From: AP-15 sp963703855
GTDB taxonomy: Bacteria; Pseudomonadota; Alphaproteobacteria; ATCC43930; CGMCC-115725
NCBI GenBank assembly: GCA_963703855.1
Contig: CAVPFW010000026.1
Coordinates: 186,001 to 250,000 of the forward strand
DNA length: 64,000 bases
Direction: 5' to 3'
In this document: piece after piece, positions 8,930 through 16,932 of the stretch
Layout: the number at the start of each line of letters is the position of its first letter
Numbering within the stretch: position 1 is the first letter of the stretch
The notes under the pieces: generated by a model
What the model was told of the DNA's origin: nothing
What the model saw: only the letters and a program-made list of their open reading frames with translations
The model's database searches: none
Made by a program: the position numbers and the translations under genes

Positions 8930-9520
8930 ATGATCGAGATCCCGGCGCGGCGCGGCAAGGCCGCGCGCCTGGGCAGCGGCCAGACGGTCAGGGTCGTCAA
9001 CACGACCGGACAGCAGGTCGTCGACACCTGGGCGTTCACTGCCGAGGATCTGCGCGAGTTCATGTCGATGGAGCACAGCCGCGTCGCGATCGGGCATATC
9101 ATCCCGGCGGTCGGCGACACGCTGGTGACCAACCGGCGGCGGCCGATCCTGACCTTCGTCGAAGACAATTCGGGCGGCATCCACGACACCTTGTTCGCCG
9201 CCTGCGACCGCTGGCGCTACCAGACGCTCGGGTGCGCGGATTACCACGACAACTGCACCGACAATCTCGCCGCAGGGCTGGCCGAGCTCGGGCTCGAGCC
9301 GCCGCAGACGCCGGCGCCGCTCAACCTGTTCATGAATATCCCGGTCGTCGACGGCAACCGGGTCGAGGTGCGGCCGCCGGTCAGCACGCCCGGCAGCCAT
9401 GTCTGCCTGCGGGCCGAGATCGACTGCATCGTCGCCTTTTCCGCCTGTCCGCAGGATTTGCTGCCGATCAACGGTCTGGCGATGCGGCCGACCGAGGCGC
9501 ATTTCGAGATCCTCGATTGA
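8930..9520 (+). CDS. DUF1989 / urea carboxylase-associated family protein
   Basis: 196 residues. It starts MIEIPARRGKAARLGSGQTVRVVNTTGQQVVDTWAF, the standard opening of this family, and contains HDTLFAACDRWRY and DYHDNCTDNLA, with the conserved Cys/His/Asp set. Homologues occur near urea or guanidine metabolism genes, but none are here, so the role is unassigned. A GTGGAGGGGTGAG ribosome site fixes the ATG. The gene is followed by a 250-bp repeat-bearing gap. Confidence 0.9.
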   Translation: MIEIPARRGKAARLGSGQTVRVVNTTGQQVVDTWAFTAEDLREFMSMEHSRVAIGHIIPAVGDTLVTNRRRPILTFVEDNSGGIHDTLFAACDRWRYQTLGCADYHDNCTDNLAAGLAELGLEPPQTPAPLNLFMNIPVVDGNRVEVRPPVSTPGSHVCLRAEIDCIVAFSACPQDLLPINGLAMRPTEAHFEILD

Positions 9521-9612
9521 GCCGGGGATCACCGTATCGCAGAATAGACCGGTCACGGAAAACCGATGCCGCGCCCCGGCTGTCGGCAGTCTCAGGCTGA
9601 GCAGGATTCGTT

Positions 9613-9713
9613 AAGCTGATCCACACTTCCGGTACGGCCGCCATTCTTCCCCCTCTCCCCGCCGGCCGGGGGAGAGGAGAAAAATAGGGGGAAGGGTATG
9701 TGTGGATCAACTT
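9613..9713. repeat. Nested intergenic inverted repeat
   Basis: The outer arms AAGCTGATCCACAC (9613-9626) and GTGTGGATCAACTT (9700-9713) pair with one mismatch. Inside them CCCTCTCCCC and GGGGAGAGG pair around GCCGGCCG. The whole can fold as one long cruciform or RNA hairpin. It lies between two same-strand genes and resembles dispersed intergenic repeats of this kind of genome rather than a simple terminator. Confidence 0.6.
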
Positions 9714-9770
9714 GGGCATTTCTGCTTAGGCCAAATGGGGGCCGTTGCAGCGACATGCTAAGATCGGGCG

Positions 9771-10526
9771 ATGCCGAGCGACGTCATCGATTTGAGGGAT
9801 TTCTACCTGACCGGCTTGGGTCAGGTCGCGCGCCGCATGATTCGTCGCGCGATGCGCCGCATCTGGCCCGATCTGCGCGGCATGCGGCTGTTGGGGATCG
9901 GCTACGCGACCCCGTTTCTGACCGCGGTCTCGTCCGGGACCGAGCGCACGGCGGCATTGATGCCGGCCGCGCTCGGCGTGCTCGGCTGGCCGCCTGACGG
10001 CCGCAACCTCGTGGCACTCGCCGACCAGGGCGAATTGCCGTTCGCCGATTATTCGATCGACCGCGTGCTGGTGGTCCACGCGCTCGAAACCAGCGAGCCC
10101 GCCGGGCCGATGCTGAAGGAGATCTGGCGGGTGCTGGCGGGCGGCGGCCGGTTGCTGATCGTCGCTCCCAACCGGCGCGGCATCTGGGCGCGTCTCGACC
10201 GTACCCCGTTCGGCTCGGGCCGCCCGTACACGATGACCCAGCTCTCCCACCTGCTGCGCGAGGAGCTGTTCACCCCGGTCGCGACCGACACCGCCTTGTT
10301 CGTCCCGCCCGCCGGCGACCGCATGGTCCTGCGCTCGGCGCCGGCCTGGGAGCGGGTCGGCAAGCGCTGGTTTCCGCGCTTTGCCGGGGTGGTTCTGATC
10401 GAGGCGACAAAGCAGATCTATGCCAAGCCGGCGACCGCGGGCGTTCCGCGCCGCCGCCTCGTCTATGCCCCGGCGACGCACGGGTTGTCGACGCACCGGT
10501 GGTCGCACCGCGAAGGGCGGCTCTAG
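9771..10526 (+). CDS. Class I SAM-dependent methyltransferase
   Basis: 251 residues. The Rossmann core is weak but recognisable: MRLLGIGYATPFL (motif I), GELPFADYSIDRVLVVHALE (acidic and post-II region) and the LKEIWRVLAGGGRLLIVAPNRRG segment typical of the methyltransf_11 group. The substrate is unknown. It converges on metW with 9 bp between stops. This neighbourhood suggests a housekeeping role, but that is only context. Confidence 0.82.
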   Translation: MPSDVIDLRDFYLTGLGQVARRMIRRAMRRIWPDLRGMRLLGIGYATPFLTAVSSGTERTAALMPAALGVLGWPPDGRNLVALADQGELPFADYSIDRVLVVHALETSEPAGPMLKEIWRVLAGGGRLLIVAPNRRGIWARLDRTPFGSGRPYTMTQLSHLLREELFTPVATDTALFVPPAGDRMVLRSAPAWERVGKRWFPRFAGVVLIEATKQIYAKPATAGVPRRRLVYAPATHGLSTHRWSHREGRL

Positions 10527-10535
10527 GCCGCGCCG

Positions 10536-11207
10536 TCACCCGGCCCCGGACAGGACGAAGACGCCCTGCTCGGCCAGCAGATTGGCGAGGCTGCCGTGCG
10601 GATCGAGCGCATAGGGCCGGCCGTGCCGGTCCAAGGTCACGCTGCGCTCGACGGTGACCCCGAGCTCGTCGCACAGCGCAGCAAAGTCGCGGATCGTACA
10701 AAGATGGATGTTCGGGGTCTCGTACCACGGGTGGGCCAGCAGGTCCGACATCGGCATCCGCCCGCGCAGCAGCAGGTTCAGGCAAATCCGCCAAAAGCCG
10801 AAATTCGGGAACGAGACGATCGCGCGCCGGCCGATCCGGACCAGAGCCTCGAGCACCCGGCGCGGCTGCCGCGTCGCCTGCAACGTCTGGCTCAGCACAA
10901 CGACGTCGAAAGCGGTCGCCGGATAGGCGTCGAGGTCGCGGTCGGCGTCGCCCTGAATGACCGACAGGCCATGGCCGACGCAGGCGTTGACCCCGGATTG
11001 GCTCAATTCGATGCCGCGGCCGTCGACCCTCTTGTGCCGCGTCAGATAGGCGAGCAGCGCGCCGTCGCCGCAGCCGATGTCGAGCACCCGCGCGCCGGGC
11101 TCGATCATCTCGGCGATCAGCCGGAGATCGCGGCGCAGTTCGCCCGCCGCCGCCGCTTCGGCCGCGGGCCGCGACCCGGTCGCGTCCAGGCTCAGGGAAG
11201 CGGCCAT
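10536..11207 (-). CDS. metW: Methionine biosynthesis protein MetW
   Basis: 223 residues of the MetW type. It has the SAM-binding motif VLDIGCGDGALLAYL and the family segment SFPNFGFWRICLNLLLRGRMP, followed by WYETPNIHLCTIRDF. MetW works with MetX in homoserine acylation in many proteobacteria. The start codon lies one base after the metX stop (TGA-G-ATG), so the two genes are translationally coupled. Confidence 0.94.
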   Translation of the reverse strand: MAASLSLDATGSRPAAEAAAAGELRRDLRLIAEMIEPGARVLDIGCGDGALLAYLTRHKRVDGRGIELSQSGVNACVGHGLSVIQGDADRDLDAYPATAFDVVVLSQTLQATRQPRRVLEALVRIGRRAIVSFPNFGFWRICLNLLLRGRMPMSDLLAHPWYETPNIHLCTIRDFAALCDELGVTVERSVTLDRHGRPYALDPHGSLANLLAEQGVFVLSGAG

Positions 11208-11208
11208 C

Positions 11209-12417
11209 TCACCGGGATCGGGTCAGACCGCGATGCTCGGCGCACCCGGTCAGGAAGCCGCGCAAGGTCTCGAACAGCTCGGGCTCGTGCAGCAGAAAGG
11301 CGTCGTGCCCGTTTTCGGTCGCGATTTCGACAAAGCTGACATTGGCCGCGACCGCGTTCAGCGCATGGACCAGCTCGCGGCTTTCGGAGGTCGGGAACAG
11401 CCAGTCGCTGGTGAACGAAATCACGCACAGGCGCGAGCGCGCGCCGCTGAACGCGCGCGGCAAGGAGCCGCCGTGCTCGGCCGCGAGATCGAAATAATCC
11501 ATCGCGCGCGTAATGTAGAGATAGGAATTGGCATCGAATCGATCGACAAAGGTGCTGCCCTGATGGCGCAGATAGCTTTCGACCTGAAAGTCGGCGTCGA
11601 AGCCGTAGGTGACCGCGCGGCGATCCTGCAGATTGCGCCCGAATTTGCGGTGCAGCGCGGTTTCCGAGAGATAGGTGATGTGCGCCGCCATGCGGGCGAC
11701 CGCGAGGCCGCGCGCCGGTCTGCGCCCGAGGCTCAGATAGCGCCCGCCGCACCATTCCGGGTCGGCGATGATCGCCTGCCGCCCGACCTCGTGAAAGGCG
11801 ATGTTCTGCGCCGAATGGCGCGCCGCGGCGGCGATCGGCACCGCGGCAAAGATGCATTCGGGATAGCTCGCGACCCACTGCAACACCTGCATGCCGCCCA
11901 TCGAGCCGCCGATTACGCAGAACAGGCTCTCGATCCCGAGATGGTCGAGCAGCAGCTTCTGCGCGCGGACCATGTCGCGCACGGTGATGACCGGGAACGA
12001 CAAGGCCCAGGGCTCGCCGGTAGCCGGATCGATGTCCTGCGGGCCGGTGGTCCCCATGCAGCCGCCAAGCACGTTGGCGCAGATCAGGAAATAGCGCTCG
12101 GTGTCGAGCACCCGGCCGGGCCCGATCATGGTCTCCCACCAGCCGGGCTTGCCGGTGATCGGGTGCGGGTCGGCGGCGTATTGGTCGCCGGTCAGCGCGT
12201 GGCACACGAGGATCGCGTTCGAGCGGTCGGGATTGAGGGTGCCGTAGGTCTGATAGGCGACCGTGAACGGCCCGAAATCGACGCCGCAATCGAGCCGCAG
12301 CGGCTCGCGCACGAGCAGGCGATGGCCGGGCCAGTCCTGATCCGAGCGCGAGCGCGGGCGGGGGAATGTCACAATCGGCACGAAGGTTCTCCGAGCGCCG
12401 GTCGTCGAATGGAGCAA
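11209..12417 (-). CDS. metX: Homoserine O-acetyltransferase
   Basis: 402 residues, alpha/beta-hydrolase fold. It acylates L-homoserine from acyl-CoA, the first step specific to methionine. The nucleophile elbow GGSMGG puts the catalytic Ser at residue 172; the acid is Asp in SFTSDWLFP and the His is in NGHDAFLL near the C-terminus. VCHALTGDQY and GGCMGTTGP are typical family loops. Whether the donor is acetyl- or succinyl-CoA cannot be settled by eye. It leads the metX-metW operon. I looked for a SAM riboswitch in the 5-prime region and did not find one. Confidence 0.95.
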   Translation of the reverse strand: MLHSTTGARRTFVPIVTFPRPRSRSDQDWPGHRLLVREPLRLDCGVDFGPFTVAYQTYGTLNPDRSNAILVCHALTGDQYAADPHPITGKPGWWETMIGPGRVLDTERYFLICANVLGGCMGTTGPQDIDPATGEPWALSFPVITVRDMVRAQKLLLDHLGIESLFCVIGGSMGGMQVLQWVASYPECIFAAVPIAAAARHSAQNIAFHEVGRQAIIADPEWCGGRYLSLGRRPARGLAVARMAAHITYLSETALHRKFGRNLQDRRAVTYGFDADFQVESYLRHQGSTFVDRFDANSYLYITRAMDYFDLAAEHGGSLPRAFSGARSRLCVISFTSDWLFPTSESRELVHALNAVAANVSFVEIATENGHDAFLLHEPELFETLRGFLTGCAEHRGLTRSR

Positions 12418-12433
12418 GCTATCGGAATAGGTT

Positions 12434-12515
12434 GTCGTCGCCTCCGCGAAAGCGGGGGTCCAGGGTTACTGCTCGAGCCCTTGCCGCCCTGGATTCCCGC
12501 TTTCGCGGGAACGAC
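12434..12515. repeat. Inverted repeat, GTCGTTCCCGCGAAAGCGGGAA type
   Basis: The left arm (12434-12465) contains CGCGAAAGCGGGGGTCCAGGG. The right arm (12487-12515) contains CCCTGGATTCCCGCTTTCGCG. They pair over more than 20 bases with few mismatches. It lies in the 312-bp gap between divergent metX and the chorismate mutase gene. A relative occurs at 14759-14808. Confidence 0.75.
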
Positions 12516-12672
12516 GAAGGAAAGGCTAATATTGCCGGAATCATTGCGAGTGAGGCTGCGGCAGATATCCGGTTGCGCGGTGGCCGACCGCACCCCGGGG
12601 GGCGGACGATCGCCGATTATCAATTCGAGGGCGCTAGCTAGTGATCCGAGGCCGAACATGTCAACGTTTTCT

Positions 12673-12701
12673 TTGATTTCGCCCGATCGGGCTTCTACAT
12701 A
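12673..12701 (+). promoter_or_regulatory. Candidate promoter for the chorismate mutase/hisC/tyrC block
   Basis: TTGATT (12673-12678) and TACATA (12696-12701) are separated by 17 bases. The spacer contains the palindrome GCCCGATCGGGC, which could be an operator. The match to the -10 consensus is only partial, so the call is tentative. The ATG follows 28 bases later. Confidence 0.35.
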
Positions 12702-12729
12702 CTACCACCCCCCGACCGCGAACGAGACC

Positions 12730-13621
12730 ATGTCCGTCATCCCGTCCGATCTCGCAGATTTGCGCCGGCACATCGACGAGATCGATGACCGGTTGCATGA
12801 TTTGCTGATCGAGCGGGCTGATATCGTCGGCAGGGTCGCAGCCGCCAAGAAAGTCGCAGTCAGCAAGCAAGACGGCGATGCGGCGTTCTACCAGCCCGCG
12901 CGCGAGGCTCAGATCCTGCGCCGGCTCGCCGCCCGCCACCGCGGCGCGCTGCCGATGGCGAGCATCGTGCGCATCTGGCGCGAGATGCTGGCGGCTACCG
13001 TGCGGCTCGAAACCCCGTTCGCGGTCGCGGTTTTTGCCCCGGCCGAAGCGCAGGGTTTCTGGGATCTCGCCCGCGACCATTACGGCAGCCACACGCCGAT
13101 GTCGGTCTATCGCTCGATCGGCCAGGTGATCCGCGCCGTGACCGAGGGCCACGCTTCGGTCGGGATCTTGCCGATGCCGCAGGAGGGCGATCCCGATCCG
13201 TGGTGGCGCCATCTGCTGTCGCACGACGACAGCGCGCCGCGGGTCGTTGCCCGTCTGCCGTTCGGCGCCCGCGGCAACGCCCGCAGCGGCGGCGCCGACG
13301 CGCTGGCGATCGGCCGCGGCACCCAGCAGGAGACCGGCTCCGACCGCACCTGGCTGGCGATCGAAATCGGCAGCCGGCATAAGCCGGGCGCGGCATCTTG
13401 GGCTCTTGTCGTCTGCTGGGCTCGCCTACACCTTTTTCGCCTCTTGGGAATACGCCGAGGGTGCGGTCAACCTGATCGAGCTCGACGGTTTTGTGGGTCT
13501 TTCCGATCCGCGCCTGCAGAGCTTCCGCGCGCGGCTTGGCTCGGCGCTGCATCGGCTGCTGCCCTTCGGCGGCTATGCGATGCCGCTGCCGGCGGTGGCG
13601 CTCGCGGCCGCGAAAGGCTGA
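12730..13621 (+). pseudogene. Chorismate mutase (AroQ type) with C-terminal domain, frameshifted
   Basis: Residues 1 to about 90 form an AroQ helical chorismate mutase (LRRHIDEIDDRLHDLLIERA, then VAAAKK), converting chorismate to prephenate. A second domain follows (FAVAVFAPAEAQGFWDLAR, VSVGILPMP-like) that resembles a reduced prephenate-dehydratase fold. The frame from 12730 runs to about 13375 and then goes off; the proper C-terminus (ISRARHLGLL, then WEYAEGAVNLIELDGFVG) continues one frame over to TGA 13619-13621. The total of 892 bases is 3n+1, so one extra base near 13365-13380 explains it. Both halves keep family sequence, so this is either a recent mutation or a base error. hisC begins 6 bp after the stop. 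Confidence 0.85.
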
Positions 13622-13627
13622 ACCGAC

Positions 13628-14731
13628 ATGAGCCTCACAACCGGCCCGGCGCCGCGCCCGGGCATTCTCGATATCGTGCCCTATGTCGGCGGTGAGGCCA
13701 AGATCGCCGGGGTCGAGCGGCCGATCCGCCTGGCCTCGAATGAAAGCGCGCTCGGACCCAGTCCCAAGGCGATGGCGGCCTATCTGGCGCTCGCCGGCGA
13801 GATCCACCGCTACCCCGAAGGCAGCGTCGCGGAGCTGCGCGAGGCGATCGGTGGGCAGCACGGGCTCGACCCGGCGCGGATCGTCTGCGGCGCCGGCTCG
13901 GACGAGCTGATCGCGCTGCTGCTGCGGTGCTATGCCGGGCCCGGCGACGAGGTGCTCTACAGCCGCCACGGCTTTCTGATGTATCCGATCGGGGCCTTGT
14001 CGGTCGGCGCCGCGCCGGTCGCGGCAGCCGAGCGGGCATTGGCCGCCGATGTCGACGCGCTGTTGGACCGCGTCACCCCGCGCACCCGGATCGTATTCAT
14101 CGCCAATCCGAACAATCCGACAGGGACCTATCTCGGCGCCGAGGACATGGCGCGGCTGCATGCCGGGCTCCCTCCCTCGGTTGTGCTCGCAATCGACGCC
14201 GCCTATGCCGAGTTCGTCAATCGCAACGATTACGAAGCCGGCGCAGCGCTCGTCGACCGCGCCGACAACGTCGTTATGCTGCGCACCTTTTCGAAGATAT
14301 ACGCGTTGGCTGGGTTGCGGCTCGGCTGGGCCTATTGCCCGCCGGCGCTCGCCGACATCCTCAATCGGGTGCGCGGCCCGTTCAACGTATCGACCCCGGC
14401 GCTCGCCGCCGGCCTCGCCGCGGTCGAGGACACGCTCTGGCTCGCTCGGGCGCGCGCCCACAATAATCGCTGGCTGCCATGGTTGTCCGACCGGCTCGCG
14501 GCGCTCGGCCTGCCGCTGACGCCGAGCGTCGGCAACTTCGTGCTGCCGCGCTTCCCCGACGCGCCCGGCCGCGACGCCGAGGCGGCCTTTGGTTTTCTGC
14601 AGTCGCGTGGCATCCTGACTCGCAAGATGGGCGGGTACGGGCTGTCGCAACATCTGCGGATCACGATCGGAACCGGCGAGGAGATGGAAAAGGTGGCGGC
14701 CGCCCTCGGCGAATTTATGGGCATGCGATGA
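13628..14731 (+). CDS. hisC: Histidinol-phosphate aminotransferase
   Basis: 367 residues, class II PLP aminotransferase of the HisC family. The PLP lysine is K223 in FSKIYALAGLRLGW. Upstream are ANPNNPTGTYLG at 159-170 and AIDAAYAEF at 188-196, all typical. The N-terminus has LASNESALGPSP. In this neighbourhood (chorismate mutase before, prephenate dehydrogenase after) it may also transaminate aromatic keto acids, as known for related enzymes. That second role is inferred from context. Confidence 0.93.
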   Translation: MSLTTGPAPRPGILDIVPYVGGEAKIAGVERPIRLASNESALGPSPKAMAAYLALAGEIHRYPEGSVAELREAIGGQHGLDPARIVCGAGSDELIALLLRCYAGPGDEVLYSRHGFLMYPIGALSVGAAPVAAAERALAADVDALLDRVTPRTRIVFIANPNNPTGTYLGAEDMARLHAGLPPSVVLAIDAAYAEFVNRNDYEAGAALVDRADNVVMLRTFSKIYALAGLRLGWAYCPPALADILNRVRGPFNVSTPALAAGLAAVEDTLWLARARAHNNRWLPWLSDRLAALGLPLTPSVGNFVLPRFPDAPGRDAEAAFGFLQSRGILTRKMGGYGLSQHLRITIGTGEEMEKVAAALGEFMGMR

Positions 14732-14758
14732 AATTTCTTTGCAACTCGGCCCACTCCA

Positions 14759-14888
14759 CCGTCATTCCCGCGCGTCCCTCCGTCATTCCCGCGCAAGCGG
14801 GAACCCAGGAGCGGCAAGTCGCCGAGCCCGAGGCTCTGGGCCCCGCTGGAGCCTGTCCTCGGGCCGGCCAAAGGCCGGACCCGTGGGC
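14759..14888. repeat. Two dispersed repeat types, hisC-tyrC gap
   Basis: CCGTCATTCCCGCGC occurs twice (14759-14773 and 14780-14794), the second with a partner arm GCAAGCGGGAACCCAGG. Then 14857-14888 carries, in reverse orientation, the GCCCACGGGTCCGGCC...GGCCGGCCCGAGG element also found at 15906-15938 and 59185-59215. These are short GC-rich mobile-like elements with no coding content. Confidence 0.75.
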
Positions 14889-14920
14889 GGGGGCGACGTT
14901 AAATTCGTCAGGAGCATACC

Positions 14921-15805
14921 GTGAGCGAGAAACTGTTCGACCGAGTGGCGCTGATCGGGATCGGGCTGATCGGCTCGTCGCTCGCCCGCGCCTTGCGCCG
15001 CGACAGCCCCGCCACCACGATCGTCGCCTGCGCCCGGCGCCCGGAGACCCTGGCGGCGGTGGAGCGCCTCGAGCTCGCCGACGCGGCCACCGACGACCCG
15101 GCCGAGGCGGCGGCGGGCGCCGATCTGGTGGTGATCGCGACTCCGCTCTCCGCCTATGCCGAAATCGGGCGCCGGATCGCCCCGGCGCTCAAACCGGGTG
15201 CGATCCTGACCGATGTCGGCTCGGTCAAGGAGGCTGCGATCCGCGACCTCGGCCCGCATGTGCCGGCCGGAGTCCATTTCGTCCCCGGCCATCCGGTCGC
15301 CGGCACCGAGCATTCCGGACCCGAATCCGGGTTTGCTGAGCTGTTCCGCGACCGCTGGTGCATATTGGTCCCCCTGCCCGAGACCGCGCCCGAAGCGGTG
15401 ACCAAGGTCGGCCATATGTGGGAACAGGCGGGAATGCGCGTCGTCACGATGAATGCCGCGCATCACGACCGGGTGCTGGCGATGACCTCGCATCTGCCGC
15501 ATCTGATCGCCTATACCATCGTCGGCACCGCGACCAACCTCGAGGAGAGCCTCAAATCCGAGGTCATCGCGTTCTCGGCCAGCGGCTTTCGCGACTTCAC
15601 CCGCATCGCCGCCTCCGACCCGGTGATGTGGCGCGACATCTTTCTGAACAACCGCGAGGCCGTGCTCGAGATCCTGCAGCGCTTCAGCGAGGACCTGACC
15701 GCACTGCAGCGAGCGATCCGCTGGGGCGAAGGCGACACCCTTCAGGAGCTGTTCACCCGCACCCGCGCAATCCGGCGCTCGATCATCGAGGCGAAACAGG
15801 CTTAG
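14921..15805 (+). CDS. tyrC: Prephenate/arogenate dehydrogenase
   Basis: 294 residues. The NAD(P)-binding motif GIGLIGSSLARAL is at residues 13-25. Then DVGSVKEAAI, FVPGHPVAGTEHSGPESG with the substrate-binding His, and HDRVLAMTSHLPHLIAY follow, all typical of TyrA dehydrogenases without a fused mutase. It oxidises prephenate or arogenate in tyrosine synthesis. The GTG start is supported by AGGAG 8 bases upstream and matches the family start. It is the third gene of the aromatic block. Confidence 0.94.
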   Translation: MSEKLFDRVALIGIGLIGSSLARALRRDSPATTIVACARRPETLAAVERLELADAATDDPAEAAAGADLVVIATPLSAYAEIGRRIAPALKPGAILTDVGSVKEAAIRDLGPHVPAGVHFVPGHPVAGTEHSGPESGFAELFRDRWCILVPLPETAPEAVTKVGHMWEQAGMRVVTMNAAHHDRVLAMTSHLPHLIAYTIVGTATNLEESLKSEVIAFSASGFRDFTRIAASDPVMWRDIFLNNREAVLEILQRFSEDLTALQRAIRWGEGDTLQELFTRTRAIRRSIIEAKQA

Positions 15806-15897
15806 AGGGCGACATCGGCACGTGCGCGCCGTGCTCTCCGCGCAGCAGCGTACTGGGTCCTGATTTGATTACCGGTAGACCGGCCCATCGGTAGGTT

Positions 15898-15996
15898 GTC
15901 ACACCGGCCCACGGGTCCGGCCTTCGGCCGGCCCGAGGACAAGCTTCGGCCGGTATCCACGGCAGAAGTGGGTCCCGGCCTTCGCCGGGAAGACGA
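15898..15996 (+). repeat. Dispersed GC-rich repeat, copy abutting the importer operon
   Basis: The element reads ACACCGGCCCACGGGTCC, then GGCCTTCGGCCGGCCCGAGG, then GGTCCCGGCCTTCGCCGGGAAGAC. The same order of blocks occurs at 59180-59297. It ends 9 bases before the ATG of the binding-protein gene, leaving no room for a normal promoter between. Confidence 0.8.
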
Positions 15997-16004
15997 GATG
16001 CAGG

Positions 16005-16928
16005 ATGAGGTCGTTCTTGATCGTTGCGATCTGCGCAGCTGTTCTGCTCACCCTCGCCGGTCTGCCGGTAGCGGCGGCGGAGCCAGCGGCCGTCGTTGCT
16101 TCGAAGATCGACACCGAGGGGGCGCTGCTCGGCAACATGATCCTTGCCGTGCTTGGGGCCCGCAGCATTCCGGTGCGCAACCAGCTGCAGCTCGGGCCGA
16201 CCAATATCGTGCGCGCTGCGATCCTCGCCGGTCAGATCGACATCTATCCCGAATACACGGGAAACGGCGCGCTGTTCTTTCACATGGAAACGGACCCGGT
16301 GTGGAAGAGCCGGGCGCGCGGCTACGCCGAGATCGCCAAGCTCGACCGTGAAAAAAATCACCTGATCTGGCTCACCCCCGCGCCGGCCGACAATACCTGG
16401 GTCATCGCGGTGCGCCAGCAGCTGGCCCAGCGCGATCACCTCGCGACGATGACCGATTTCGCCCGATACGTGACGGGCGGGGGTCATATCAAGCTCGCCG
16501 CCTCGGCCGAGTTCGTCGAGAGCCCGTCGGCCCTGCCGGCGTTCGAGGCGAGCTACGGCTTTCGCCTGACCGACCGGCAGTTGTTGACCCTGTCGGGCGG
16601 CAACACCTCGGCCACCCTGCGCGCGGCGGCCGAAGGCATGTCCGGGGTAGACGCCGCGATGGCTTACGGCACCGACGGCGCCATTGCCGCACTCGGTCTC
16701 GTCGCGCTCGAAGATGACAAAGGTGCGCAGGTCGTCTACGCCCCGGCGCCGGTCGTTCGCGAAACGACCCTGCGGCAGCACCCGCAGATCGCCGGGCTTC
16801 TCGACCCGGTCTTTGCCACCCTGACCGTCGAGACCTTGCAGCGGCTCAACGCCGCGATCGCCGTCGAGGGCGAGGATGCTGGCGCGGTCGCGACCGCCTA
16901 TTTGAAATCACAGCATTTCCTGCCGTGA
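16005..16928 (+). CDS. Glycine betaine/osmoprotectant-type ABC substrate-binding protein
   Basis: 307 residues. A signal peptide of about 24 residues ends VAAAEPAA. The mature protein is the OpuAC/YehZ(OsmF) type (VASKIDTEGALLGNMIL, GQIDIYPEYTGNGALFF). It delivers a quaternary amine or related solute to the permeases. It is the first gene of a four-gene importer operon that ends at 19814. The ATG immediately follows a repeat, and no strong ribosome site is visible. In E. coli the Yeh system is a low-affinity betaine importer; the ligand here is not established. Confidence 0.9.
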   Translation: MRSFLIVAICAAVLLTLAGLPVAAAEPAAVVASKIDTEGALLGNMILAVLGARSIPVRNQLQLGPTNIVRAAILAGQIDIYPEYTGNGALFFHMETDPVWKSRARGYAEIAKLDREKNHLIWLTPAPADNTWVIAVRQQLAQRDHLATMTDFARYVTGGGHIKLAASAEFVESPSALPAFEASYGFRLTDRQLLTLSGGNTSATLRAAAEGMSGVDAAMAYGTDGAIAALGLVALEDDKGAQVVYAPAPVVRETTLRQHPQIAGLLDPVFATLTVETLQRLNAAIAVEGEDAGAVATAYLKSQHFLP

Positions 16929-16932
16929 CCCG

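Noticed and set aside
12418..12729. SAM riboswitch before metX
   Set aside because: I could not find the conserved loop of SAM-II or SAM-I on the reverse strand; the visible structure is a dispersed inverted repeat.
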